NCBI RefSeq assembly: GCF_015062615.1
Contig: NZ_SUUH01000004.1
Location: 135,213 to 199,212 of the forward strand
Origin: Denitrobacterium detoxificans
Lineage (GTDB): Bacteria > Actinomycetota > Coriobacteriia > Coriobacteriales > Eggerthellaceae
DNA length: 64,000 nucleotides
Reading direction: 5' to 3'
This document shows positions 31,857-39,899 of this stretch, in pieces. The notes beneath the pieces were generated by a model that did no database searches, was not told the DNA's origin, and worked only from the letters and a program-made list of their open reading frames with translations. Numbering within the stretch: the first letter of the stretch is position 1; each line of letters opens with the position of its first letter. The position numbers and the translations under genes were made by a program.

Positions 31857-33518
31857 CTACGACTTCCAGTATTTCGTGCTGTCAGCGTAGCTGGCGGGGT
31901 GGGACGGCGTAAGGCCGCCGGTGAGGGCGTGGATGACGGCGTAGCGGCCCATGGTCATGTAGGAACCGCAGCACAGGCCGCCCTGGTAGAGGTTCCATTC
32001 CAGGCCGCCGCAGATGTTGCCTGCGCCCGAGCCTACTGAATATAGGCCGGGGATGGGCTTGTCATCCTTGTCGAGTACGCGGCAGAACCCGTCGATCACC
32101 ACGCCGGAATTGATGGCACTGCAGCGAATCCACTGCCTTACGCCCCAGTACGGCGGCGTGTCGATGGGCTTCATCTTGTCCTTCGCCAGGCCGAATTCTT
32201 CGTCCACGCCGTTGGCGCAGTGCTCATTCCACTTTTCCACGCTCTTCTTCAGGGCGTTCGCGGGAATGCCCAGCTGGCTGGCCAGCTCGTCGAGCGTGTC
32301 GGCGCGGTGCGTGTCGATGAGGCTCGTGTACACGCCTTCGGGGTTCTCCTTGTAGCCGGGGATGTAGTTCTCCAGGGTGGCGATGGGCGTCTTCGCGCCG
32401 TATTTCGCCATGTAGTCGTTATCGAAGATGCGGCAGAAGTGGCCGGGGTCTTCGGCGTCCTTGTTCCACTGCAGCGAAAGGTCCCACGATTCCATGGGAA
32501 TGTCCTCGTTCATGAAGCGTTCGCCTTCCATGGTGAGCGCCATGAAGGGGTAGGAGGTCATGAACATCGGGGCGGCGTCCATGTCGTGCATGGTCTTGGC
32601 ATGGTTGACGGGCGTCATGCGGCCGCCTGCCATCATGCTCATCAGGATGCCATCGGCCGTCTTGTTGACCTGCTTCTTCTGGAAGCGAACGATGTCGGGG
32701 GAGTAGCGCGCCACCAGACTGTCGTTGTTTTGGTAGTCGCCCGCGGCGATGATGACGGCTTTCTTGGCGTTGAACTTGATGTACTTGCCCTCGCTGCGGC
32801 CCACGACGCCGGTAACCTTGCCGTCTTCCACTACCAGTTGCACGGCCGGGGTGCTGTAGAAAATGTCGGCGCCCAGTTCCACGGCGTGGTCGGCCAGCTT
32901 CTGCATGATGGTCTGGTTGTTGATGGGCTTGGGCGAGAAGTTGTTGCTTGCCACGGTGATGTAGCTGCCCTCGTCGAAGTCGGTGCGCGTTTTCGACGTA
33001 ACGGGAAGCAGGCCCACCTGGTCGCTCTGGGCGAGCATCCACATGATCATTTCGCCCGCATGCTCTACGTACAGGTCGAGAAGATCGGGGTTCATGCGGT
33101 ATCCGCCGGCTTTGCGCCAGGCCTGCTTGTACTGCAGCTTGCCAATCTCATTGCTCTCGTCCAGGATGGGGCCCGAAGAGCCGTTGCCGTTTGCGATGGC
33201 GGTGCTTTCCTTCTGCAGGCAGGCCACGCTCGCGCCTTCTTCCAGCGCGGTGAGTACGGCCGGCACGCCGGCGGTGCCAGCGCCTACCACCACGATGTCG
33301 TAGGTCTTCTCGTCATCGAACTTCGTGATGGTTTCCACTTCCACCACGGAGTTCTCGAAGTCTTCCGCCGTGGTGCCCTCGGGGTACACGCTGCTGGAGG
33401 AAGCTTCCTTCGCCTTGTCCTTGGTGCCACCTGAGCAACCTGCCACGAGTCCGCTTAGCGCCGCTGCCCCTCCAACGAGGGCGCTTCCTTTCAGAAATTC
33501 CCTTCTACCGATGCTCAT
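31857..33518 (-). CDS. Tat-exported FAD-dependent reductase
   Basis: 553 residues. Signal IGRREFLKGSAL with lipobox-like VAGC at about residue 28, FAD motif VVVGAGTAGVPAVL (~76-89), and FAD_binding_2 domain features (NGNGSSGP loop, SGAGNICGG near the C-terminus). It is expected outside the membrane, lipid-anchored or soluble. No cytochrome domain. It is divergent from the LuxR regulator at 33791. The substrate cannot be read from sequence; the family includes fumarate, urocanate and related enoate reductases. Confidence 0.85.
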   Translation of the reverse strand: MSIGRREFLKGSALVGGAAALSGLVAGCSGGTKDKAKEASSSSVYPEGTTAEDFENSVVEVETITKFDDEKTYDIVVVGAGTAGVPAVLTALEEGASVACLQKESTAIANGNGSSGPILDESNEIGKLQYKQAWRKAGGYRMNPDLLDLYVEHAGEMIMWMLAQSDQVGLLPVTSKTRTDFDEGSYITVASNNFSPKPINNQTIMQKLADHAVELGADIFYSTPAVQLVVEDGKVTGVVGRSEGKYIKFNAKKAVIIAAGDYQNNDSLVARYSPDIVRFQKKQVNKTADGILMSMMAGGRMTPVNHAKTMHDMDAAPMFMTSYPFMALTMEGERFMNEDIPMESWDLSLQWNKDAEDPGHFCRIFDNDYMAKYGAKTPIATLENYIPGYKENPEGVYTSLIDTHRADTLDELASQLGIPANALKKSVEKWNEHCANGVDEEFGLAKDKMKPIDTPPYWGVRQWIRCSAINSGVVIDGFCRVLDKDDKPIPGLYSVGSGAGNICGGLEWNLYQGGLCCGSYMTMGRYAVIHALTGGLTPSHPASYADSTKYWKS

Positions 33519-33615
33519 GATCTCCCTTTCCTCGCATCTCGTAGGTTCCGCATCCGCGCTCCTTGTTTCGCGTTGCGTTATTGCGACTATGCAAAAAGCG
33601 CCCGCCTGCTACCTC

Positions 33616-33656
33616 CCATAAAATCCGTGTATTCCCGAAATTCCCGACCATAAAAT
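33616..33656. promoter_or_regulatory. Direct repeats in a divergent promoter region
   Basis: CCATAAAAT occurs at 33616-33624 and 33648-33656, 32 bp apart (about three helical turns), and a tandem ATTCCCGA lies between them. This is a candidate operator for the LuxR regulator or the reductase promoter. Confidence 0.35.
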
Positions 33657-33790
33657 AGGGGATATTTCAATTCACCCACCATTTCACCTGGAGTTATTCA
33701 ATTTGGGTTTCCGTAGGCGGCTGCTTGCCCCTTGTTACGCTTCGAAGGATGCCAGTTCGGGTACAATGACCAGCAACGGAGGGAATTTGC

Positions 33791-35269
33791 TTGAACGGTA
33801 CGGGGAGAACAAGGGACTACTGTATCGCCATGATCGGCATGGCGTTTTTCTGGGTGTACTTTCGGCACCAGGCGTTTTTTCAGGCGCTGTACCCGATGGC
33901 CACATCAGCGGAAAGCGGGGGCCATGCCATGCTATACGTGGCGGTCATGCTGGTGCTGTTGGCGTTGTGCGCCCTGGCCATTCCCCTTGCCCCACGCATT
34001 GAGGCGTTGTTGCGAAAGCATCCCGTAAGCGTAATATTGGCAGGAGCCGCGGGAAGCGCGGGCGCGTGGTGTGCGGTTAGTTCCTCGGGCGTTGTGGGCG
34101 TCTCTGCTCTGCAGGTCGTTTCGGTTCCCCTTGTAGCTCTGGGGTTCTTCGCCGCTTGTCTGGCCTGGGCGCGCTATTTCGTGCGCGTGTTCAGCGCTCG
34201 TGCCATAACGCTGCTGGCCCTTTCGTACGTGCTAAGCTTGGTGGTCCTTTCCTACCTGGGATTTAATAGCCAGGTGCGCGACGCCATCGCCGTCGCGTCG
34301 CCGCTGTGTGCCGCGCTCTGTTGGTATGCGCTGCCGCATCCTGCAACGGGCGAAGCGGCGGGTTCCGCATTGGGGCTTTCCGCCGTTATCAAGAAGACCG
34401 ATCCCTACGTGCTGCTCTTCATTGCCTTCCTTTTGGCGGGCAGTTTCGTGCGCGGCATCGTGGACCTAGGCGGCGCTACCGATTTCCGCTGGCCCATTTC
34501 CATCGCCATGGCCGTGGCCGTTCTAGCAGTGTGCGTTCTCTATCAGCGGGGTCGCTTCTTCCAGGGTGCAGGCGAAGACCCCAACGATGCCTCCAACGTG
34601 GAAGTGATGGTGCTCAAGTGCTGGGTCGCCCTGGCCCTGTGCTTTTTCCTGGGCGCCTTCGCGTTTCTTGTGGCCGGACCCGATTTCGTTGGTGGCCAGG
34701 TGGTCGTGGTATCGCGTTCTACGCTCGACTTCTTCCTGTGGATTTTGCTGTGCAACATGGTGAAACGCGGCAAGCTGCCCTTCGTGCCCGTGTTTGTGAC
34801 GTGCAGCATCTTCGTGGAAGCGCTTTCGTGGATCATCAGCTATTCGCTTACGCCTTCGTTGCTGCTCATAAGCGGCACAGAGCGGCTGGCCGCTTCGGAA
34901 ATGCTCGTTCTCGTAATCGTGTTTGTCCTGTTGGCGCTCATCATTGCCTTCCTGGGCGTAATCGCGCTGCGGAATGCGAAGAAAGCCTCCGTTCCCGCGC
35001 TTTCCTTTGCCGCAGAGGCGCCCGTGCAGGTAGAAGCGGTGTCGGCTTCGGGCGAGCAGGCGGACGCACTGTCCATTGCTCAGGCATATCACCTAACGGC
35101 GCGCGAAATGGAAGTGGCCGAGCTGTTTTCGCGCGGGCACAGTATCAAGAAGGTGGCGGCCACGCTCTTCATTTCCACGAGCACGGCGCAAAGCCATATA
35201 AAGAGTGCCTATCGAAAGCTGGGCGTGCATACGCGCGACGAGCTTATTGAAAAGCTTGGCAATGGGTAA
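33791..35269 (+). CDS. LuxR-family regulator with membrane N-terminus
   Basis: 492 residues: multi-pass N-terminus, then a LuxR helix-turn-helix (TAREMEVAELFSRG, ISTSTAQSHIKSAYRKL). In the recognition region the usual TVxxH is replaced by TAQSH. It starts at TTG 33791 with GGAGGG at 33778-33783. It is divergent from the flavin reductase at 31857. A REP pair follows 10 bases after its stop. Confidence 0.85.
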   Translation: MNGTGRTRDYCIAMIGMAFFWVYFRHQAFFQALYPMATSAESGGHAMLYVAVMLVLLALCALAIPLAPRIEALLRKHPVSVILAGAAGSAGAWCAVSSSGVVGVSALQVVSVPLVALGFFAACLAWARYFVRVFSARAITLLALSYVLSLVVLSYLGFNSQVRDAIAVASPLCAALCWYALPHPATGEAAGSALGLSAVIKKTDPYVLLFIAFLLAGSFVRGIVDLGGATDFRWPISIAMAVAVLAVCVLYQRGRFFQGAGEDPNDASNVEVMVLKCWVALALCFFLGAFAFLVAGPDFVGGQVVVVSRSTLDFFLWILLCNMVKRGKLPFVPVFVTCSIFVEALSWIISYSLTPSLLLISGTERLAASEMLVLVIVFVLLALIIAFLGVIALRNAKKASVPALSFAAEAPVQVEAVSASGEQADALSIAQAYHLTAREMEVAELFSRGHSIKKVAATLFISTSTAQSHIKSAYRKLGVHTRDELIEKLGNG

Positions 35270-35278
35270 GCGGCGCTT

Positions 35279-35377
35279 GGGTGACAGAGGGACGGTTCTT
35301 CTGTCACCCGGCGCTGGCTCCTCGGTGGCCAACCATCCTGGATGAGGGGTGACAGCAGAACCGTCCCTCTGTCACCC
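35279..35377. repeat. REP pair at the left edge of the accessory island
   Basis: A forward REP (35279-35309) and a reverse REP (35347-35377) with the TTGGCC-like linker. Gene content changes from respiration to defence just to the right. Confidence 0.92.
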
Positions 35378-35524
35378 GCGCTGCTTGATGCATTGCCCGA
35401 CGCCGGCTTTGTCAATCGAACCTTACATAGCGTGCGGGCAATTGCCGCCTTCGGTTGGTGGAGCTGCCGTTCGGCGCGATATACCATTGCATGCGAGGTA
35501 TGAATCGTATGAAAGGAGCGAACG

Positions 35525-35713
35525 ATGCGCTACGAGTACGTGAGGGTGAAGTTGGACAAGAACAACTACGCGATGAATGCCGACATGGAGAGTCATCGCG
35601 AGATCATCGATCTCATGGCTGCCGAGGGAAAGCGCTACGCGGGCTGGTTCCCCGTGACGCAGGGCCCGACGGGAAAGACGGTCGAGTTCGACCTTATCTT
35701 TGAGGTAGCCTAG
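35525..35713 (+). CDS. DUF4177-like small protein
   Basis: 62 residues, MRYEYVRVKL start and VEFDLIFEV end, resembling short DUF4177 proteins. GAAAGGAGCG precedes the ATG. The next gene's ATG directly follows its stop, so it is co-translated with the XRE-AbrB regulator. Function unknown. Confidence 0.7.
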   Translation: MRYEYVRVKLDKNNYAMNADMESHREIIDLMAAEGKRYAGWFPVTQGPTGKTVEFDLIFEVA

Positions 35714-36148
35714 ATGGGAATCGGGGCAAACATCCAAGCAACGCGCCAGGCGAAGGGGCTTACGCAGGAGCGGCTTGCCGAGGTGGTCGGCGTGTCGCGC
35801 CAGACGGTTGCGAAGTGGGAGTCTGGCGAGACCTCGCCCGACCTGGAGCATGCCGCCGCGCTTGCCGATGCGTTGGGATGCACGATGGATACGCTTGCTC
35901 ATTTTGACTCGGCCGGGACTGGGCTTGGTGCGCCCCCAAGGGGCAAGCACCTGTTCGGCAACGTAAAAGTGGGCGAGCGTGGGCAGGTCGTCATTCCCAA
36001 GGAAGCGCGCGAGGTGTTTGGCATACGGCCTGGTGACAAGCTTGTCGTTCTTGGTGAGGAAGGGCAGGGCATCGCGCTCTGCAAGGAGTCGGACTTCATG
36101 GCCGGCGTTGAGGCCGTTATGGAAGCCGTGCGCAAAGGCACTCGATGA
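35714..36148 (+). CDS. XRE helix-turn-helix regulator fused to an AbrB/SpoVT domain
   Basis: 144 residues. N-terminal XRE/HTH_3 domain (residues ~6-60, with LAEVVGVSRQTVAKWE), then an AbrB/MazE-type swapped-hairpin domain (residues ~80-125, VGERGQVVIPKEAREVFGI). Both halves bind DNA in other proteins. It is probably an autoregulator of the two-gene operon with the DUF4177 protein. A reverse REP follows 5 bases after the stop. Confidence 0.85.
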   Translation: MGIGANIQATRQAKGLTQERLAEVVGVSRQTVAKWESGETSPDLEHAAALADALGCTMDTLAHFDSAGTGLGAPPRGKHLFGNVKVGERGQVVIPKEAREVFGIRPGDKLVVLGEEGQGIALCKESDFMAGVEAVMEAVRKGTR

Positions 36149-36153
36149 ACTAG

Positions 36154-36184
36154 GGGGTGACGGCGGAACCGTCCCCCTGTCACC
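36154..36184 (-). repeat. Single reverse REP
   Basis: A reverse-type REP with GACGGCGGAACC in place of the usual GACAGCAGAACC. Confidence 0.88.
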
Positions 36185-36259
36185 CCAGGTAGCTATTCGA
36201 AGATTGAGAAATAGCCGTTCGTCTCGCACGTGGCGAATGCCGGCGGTATCTATAGTCAA

Positions 36260-36311
36260 ATCTGCATCAGCGGCTTATAATCTGCATCATCAAGTGTAAT
36301 ATGATGCAGAT
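36260..36311. promoter_or_regulatory. Operator and promoter of the first Fic gene
   Basis: ATCTGCATCA occurs at 36260-36269 and again within ATCTGCATCAT (36280-36290), which forms a perfect 11-bp inverted repeat with ATGATGCAGAT (36301-36311). A TATAAT -10 box (36276-36281) sits between, with TAGTCA 17 bp upstream as a possible -35. A protein bound here would cover the promoter, so repression is likely; the Fic protein's own C-terminal DNA-binding domain is a candidate. Confidence 0.65.
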
Positions 36312-36335
36312 AGCGATACTCATGAGGCAGATAAC

Positions 36336-37391
36336 ATGCACGCTTTCGATTACACCGACGCTCCGTCAAAGTTGCTTACGCCCGAGATAATCGGCCTGCT
36401 AGGTGTTATTCATGAGCACAAGGGCAAGCAGGAGCTGTTCCTAAGTGCGAAGAAGGACGTCTTGGATTCGCTCGGTGGCATCGCGAGAGTTCAGAGTATT
36501 GAATCGTCGAATCGCATCGAGGGAATCTTCACCTCGGCAAAAAGAGTCCGCGACCTTGCAAGCGAAAAGACCACCCCGAAGGGGCGTAACGAAGAGGAGA
36601 TTGCGGGATATCGCGACGCCCTTTCGTTGATTCATGAGAGTCACGACTATATCGACATTACGCCAAACAACATTCTTCAGCTTCATGCGACCATGTACAA
36701 GCGCACCGCTTCTAGCATGGGTGGACATTATAAGGTCGGCGACAATTCTATCGTGGAGATCGATGCAGATGGAAGGCGTGTCGAGCGATTTATGCCAATT
36801 CCAGCCGTAGCAACGCCAGATGCGATGGAGCGTCTTTGCGAAGCCTATCGAAATGCACTGCACGCGGAACGATTCGATTCGCTGCTGCTTACTTGTATGT
36901 TCGTCTTTGATTTCACCTGCATACATCCCTTTAACGACGGGAATGGCCGTATGAGTCGCCTGCTCACGCTGCTTGCACTTTATCGCACGGGCTATCTAGT
37001 GGGTAAGTACGTTTCCATCGAGAAGGCCATAGAAGATAGCAAGGCTTCCTATTACGAAGCGCTTAAAGCAAGTTCGGAGAATTGGAATAAGGGTCTTAAC
37101 GATTATGCGCCGTTCGTGCGATACATGCTCGGAGTGATTTTGGGTGCTTGTAGGGATTTGGAGTCACGCGTGACGAGCGTCGAGATGGGCGATGCGTCGA
37201 AGGCCGACCGCGTTGCGGCAGTGTTCGATTGCAAGTTGGGCAAGGTGACAAAAGCCGACATTTTGGCGGAGTGTCCCGATATCAGCCAGACGACGGTGGA
37301 ACGCGTTCTTCACAATCTGTTGGTTGCTGGCCGGATCGAAAAAGTTGGGCGTGGGCCGGCAACGGGCTATGTAAGGGTTGAGCGCGAGTAG
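36336..37391 (+). CDS. Fic-family protein with C-terminal winged helix (1)
   Basis: 351 residues. An inhibitory-helix-like SSNRIEG (57-63, Glu 62), a complete Fic motif HPFNDGNGRMSR (197-208, catalytic His 197), and a C-terminal winged helix (TKADILAECPDISQTTVERV). Fic proteins transfer AMP or other nucleotide parts to target proteins; the N-terminal Glu keeps them inactive. The winged helix together with the palindromic operator just upstream suggests autoregulation. Target unknown. Confidence 0.88.
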   Translation: MHAFDYTDAPSKLLTPEIIGLLGVIHEHKGKQELFLSAKKDVLDSLGGIARVQSIESSNRIEGIFTSAKRVRDLASEKTTPKGRNEEEIAGYRDALSLIHESHDYIDITPNNILQLHATMYKRTASSMGGHYKVGDNSIVEIDADGRRVERFMPIPAVATPDAMERLCEAYRNALHAERFDSLLLTCMFVFDFTCIHPFNDGNGRMSRLLTLLALYRTGYLVGKYVSIEKAIEDSKASYYEALKASSENWNKGLNDYAPFVRYMLGVILGACRDLESRVTSVEMGDASKADRVAAVFDCKLGKVTKADILAECPDISQTTVERVLHNLLVAGRIEKVGRGPATGYVRVERE

Positions 37392-37482
37392 TTGCGACTA
37401 GCGTCGCCTGAAATTCTTGCAGTATAGCGTTGCGGGGCGGCGGGCTGCTGGGGTGGGTGCACTTGCTCTGCTTTGCAATTGC

Positions 37483-37600
37483 GCTCTAATGACACTTTAT
37501 TGTCGTTAGAGCGTCATTTGGAATTCTAACGACACTTTACGGCCTTAAAGTGTCGTTAGAAGTTATAGTATGTCTGTAACGCCAATAAGTTGTCATTAGA
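37483..37600. promoter_or_regulatory. Palindromic operator array of the second Fic gene
   Basis: Site 1 is GCTCTAATGACA (37483-37494) with TGTCGTTAGAGC (37501-37512), one mismatch. Site 2 is a perfect inverted repeat, TCTAACGACACTTTA (37525-37539) with TAAAGTGTCGTTAGA (37546-37560). A half-site TGTCATTAGA lies at 37591-37600 next to the ribosome-binding site. TATAGT (37564-37569) is a possible -10. A diverged copy of this array lies at 43308-43384. Confidence 0.65.
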
Positions 37601-37612
37601 AGGGGGTTGGTA

Positions 37613-38779
37613 ATGAAGCTGACGGAAAACGGGCAGGGTTTCTTGCGAAAGAACCTTTCGGGTGAAGCGGAGTATCTGTCTTACGTGCCAACCCCCTTGA
37701 ATGAGATTGTTCCCATCGAGCTTTCCGAGGACGTAGTGAGGCTGCTCGCGTCTTGCTCCAGGAAGCTTGGCGAGCTTGAGGGAATGCTTCGGTTTGTTCC
37801 GAATGCTCAAATGTATCTTACGATGTACGTTCGCAAGGAGGCCCTTCTCTCGGCTCAGATCGAGGGAACGCAATGTACTTTCGACGACATTCTCAACCCG
37901 GAGAATGCGGATTTGGCCAAGCGCGATGTGGCCGATGTTGTCTGCTACGTCAAGGCGATGGAATATGCCGTTCGTCGTATGAACGAGCTTCCCCTTTGCA
38001 TGCGCTTGCTCAAGGAGGTCCATTCGGTCCTCCTGTCGGGCGTTAGGGGTTCGGAGAAGCAACCTGGTGAGACGAGGGCAACTCAAAACTGGATTGGTCC
38101 TGGTGGGGTGACCCTTCGGGATGCAACATACATTCCGCCGAACGTGGATGACATGAATGATGCCTTGTATGAGTTGGAGAAGTTTATCAACGAGGTGGAC
38201 GACGTCGACCCCATTGTGAAAGCGGCTCTTGTGCATTATCAGTTCGAGACGATCCATCCTTTTCTCGATGGCAATGGTCGTCTGGGCAGATTGCTCATTA
38301 CGCTCTCGCTTGTTAATGATCGTATTTTGTCCGATGCGGTGTTTTATCCCTCGTATCAGTTCAAGCTCAATCGTGCTGAGTATTACGAGCGCCTGATGGA
38401 TGTAAGGGAAAATGGGTCGTATACGCAGTGGATAGGATTCTTTTGCGCGTGCCTTTTGGCTAGCGCCGAAGATGCCGTCGAATCCTTGGAGCAACTTGTT
38501 GATCTACATAATCGAGATTCGGAATTGATCAACGTATCGCTAGGTAGGTCTTCGGTGAACGGGCAGCGATTGCTTGGTATGCTCGAGCAACATCCTATCG
38601 TTGACGTTTCGTTTGTGGCTGAAAAGCTTGGGGTATCTAGGACGACCGCCAGCAATTTGATAAGGCAATTTGTCGAGCTTGGAATCTTGAAGATTCGCGA
38701 AAAGGGGAAGCATCGTTACCGGACGTTCCTGTACGAAGATTATCTGGCCATCTTGAGGCAGGGAAGCGACCCGTTGTAG
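37613..38779 (+). CDS. Fic-family protein with C-terminal winged helix (2)
   Basis: 388 residues. Inhibitory motif SAQIEG (80-85), Fic motif HPFLDGNGRLGR (215-226), then a helical segment and a C-terminal winged helix (VAEKLGVSRTTASNLIRQFVE). ATG 37613 follows AGGGGG with 6-base spacing; the TTG two codons earlier is less likely. The 5' region carries three copies of the TGTCGTTAGA operator, consistent with autoregulation. A REP follows 9 bases after the stop. Confidence 0.88.
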   Translation: MKLTENGQGFLRKNLSGEAEYLSYVPTPLNEIVPIELSEDVVRLLASCSRKLGELEGMLRFVPNAQMYLTMYVRKEALLSAQIEGTQCTFDDILNPENADLAKRDVADVVCYVKAMEYAVRRMNELPLCMRLLKEVHSVLLSGVRGSEKQPGETRATQNWIGPGGVTLRDATYIPPNVDDMNDALYELEKFINEVDDVDPIVKAALVHYQFETIHPFLDGNGRLGRLLITLSLVNDRILSDAVFYPSYQFKLNRAEYYERLMDVRENGSYTQWIGFFCACLLASAEDAVESLEQLVDLHNRDSELINVSLGRSSVNGQRLLGMLEQHPIVDVSFVAEKLGVSRTTASNLIRQFVELGILKIREKGKHRYRTFLYEDYLAILRQGSDPL

Positions 38780-38787
38780 GAGGGCTA

Positions 38788-38818
38788 GGGTGACAAGGGG
38801 ACGGTTCTTCTGTCACCT
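38788..38818 (+). repeat. Single REP abutting a truncated gene
   Basis: A forward REP whose right edge meets the broken 5' end of the DUF559-like pseudogene. Confidence 0.9.
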
Positions 38819-38820
38819 GC

Positions 38821-39520
38821 TTCGTCCAGATGTGTCAGTCGCTTTCGTTTGTCGAGGCTCTCGAGCTGGGTATGGAGCTTTGCGGTACCTATGCACTTAG
38901 GCCGGGTGGTATCGAGGGCATGGCTCAGCGAGACTATCCGCTGGTCGACGTCGAGACACTCCGGCGTCATTCGCGGGTCTGGCAAGGCTTCAGCGGTCTT
39001 CCTTAGCGCGCAAGGTGTCGAAGTACCTGGTGGCTGGCTCAGCATCGCCTATGGAAACGAAGCTCTACCTCTTGTTGTGTTTGCCTTTACAATACGGTGG
39101 CTACAACCTGGGCAATCTAGAATTGAATCCGAGATGGAATTGGATCAAGCAGAGATGGAGGTCCTGAGGTGCACTAAAGTAAAGCCCGACATGCTGTGGC
39201 GTCAGAAGCGCCTAATTGTCGAATACGACGGCAGGCAGCATGAGGAAGAATTGCAGTCGAAATACGACGCGCTTCGCATCACGATACTTGAGGGGAGGGG
39301 TTACACGGTTCGTCGCGTAAAGCGGCATCAGGTATATAACCCCGTAGCCTTCGACAACTTTGCCTCCTCGACCGCTGCGCTTCTTGGCGTGCGTCGGCGT
39401 CCTGTGACCCTGAAGCATCAGCTCGCTCGCGAAGGTCTTCGGCGGGCACTGCTGGGGGGTGCCGCGACTAAGCTGTTGCGTAGCACACTCGTCGCATTGG
39501 GTGCGTTCTTGCTGGAATGA
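38821..39520 (+). pseudogene. DUF559-like endonuclease-domain protein, truncated and frameshifted
   Basis: Three consecutive parts of one protein lie in three frames: ELCGTYALRPGG...DVETLRR (from 38821, stop at 39004), then SPMETKLYLLLCLPLQYGG (frame of 39027), then MLWRQKRLIVEYDGRQHEEE to the end at 39520. The last part is the DUF559 (Vsr-like) nuclease core with the VEYDG motif. At least two frameshifts plus the missing N-terminus, cut at a REP, make it non-functional. Confidence 0.75.
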
Positions 39521-39899
39521 TGTCAGATGAAGGCAGTGTCATTTCATGAAGGGTATTGTTGTTGTGAACGTAAGTCCGCACGTAAAGTGCGACACGGGTT
39601 CGCTTATGCGCGAGATGGCGCGTGATGTGGAAGGCTGGCACCTTCAAGTGTTGATTTTCTCTTATCGGATTATCTGCGATATAGCTAGCCTTTTTGATGG
39701 TGACGCTGATGGTAGCTCTTGTGCCAGCGCAAGAACGTCTCCAACGATTGAAATAGGCTTTAGGCGATTGCCCCGCCCTTCGGGCTCGGGGTGGGACAAT
39801 CTGACGTCGCGAAGTATGGTATGGGCATGATGGGATGGGCTATCAGATTGATGGCGTTATTTGACAAGGGTTTTGCTCGCCTTGCGGATTCGAGCTTTA
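39521..39899 (+). other. Region without a convincing gene
   Basis: An open frame of 94 codons (39546-39830, MKGIVVVNVSPHVK) has a plausible first third and an arginine/serine-rich, unconvincing end, so it may be a gene fragment. I do not recognise it. GCCC-TTC-GGGC near 39774 is a small hairpin. Confidence 0.3.
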
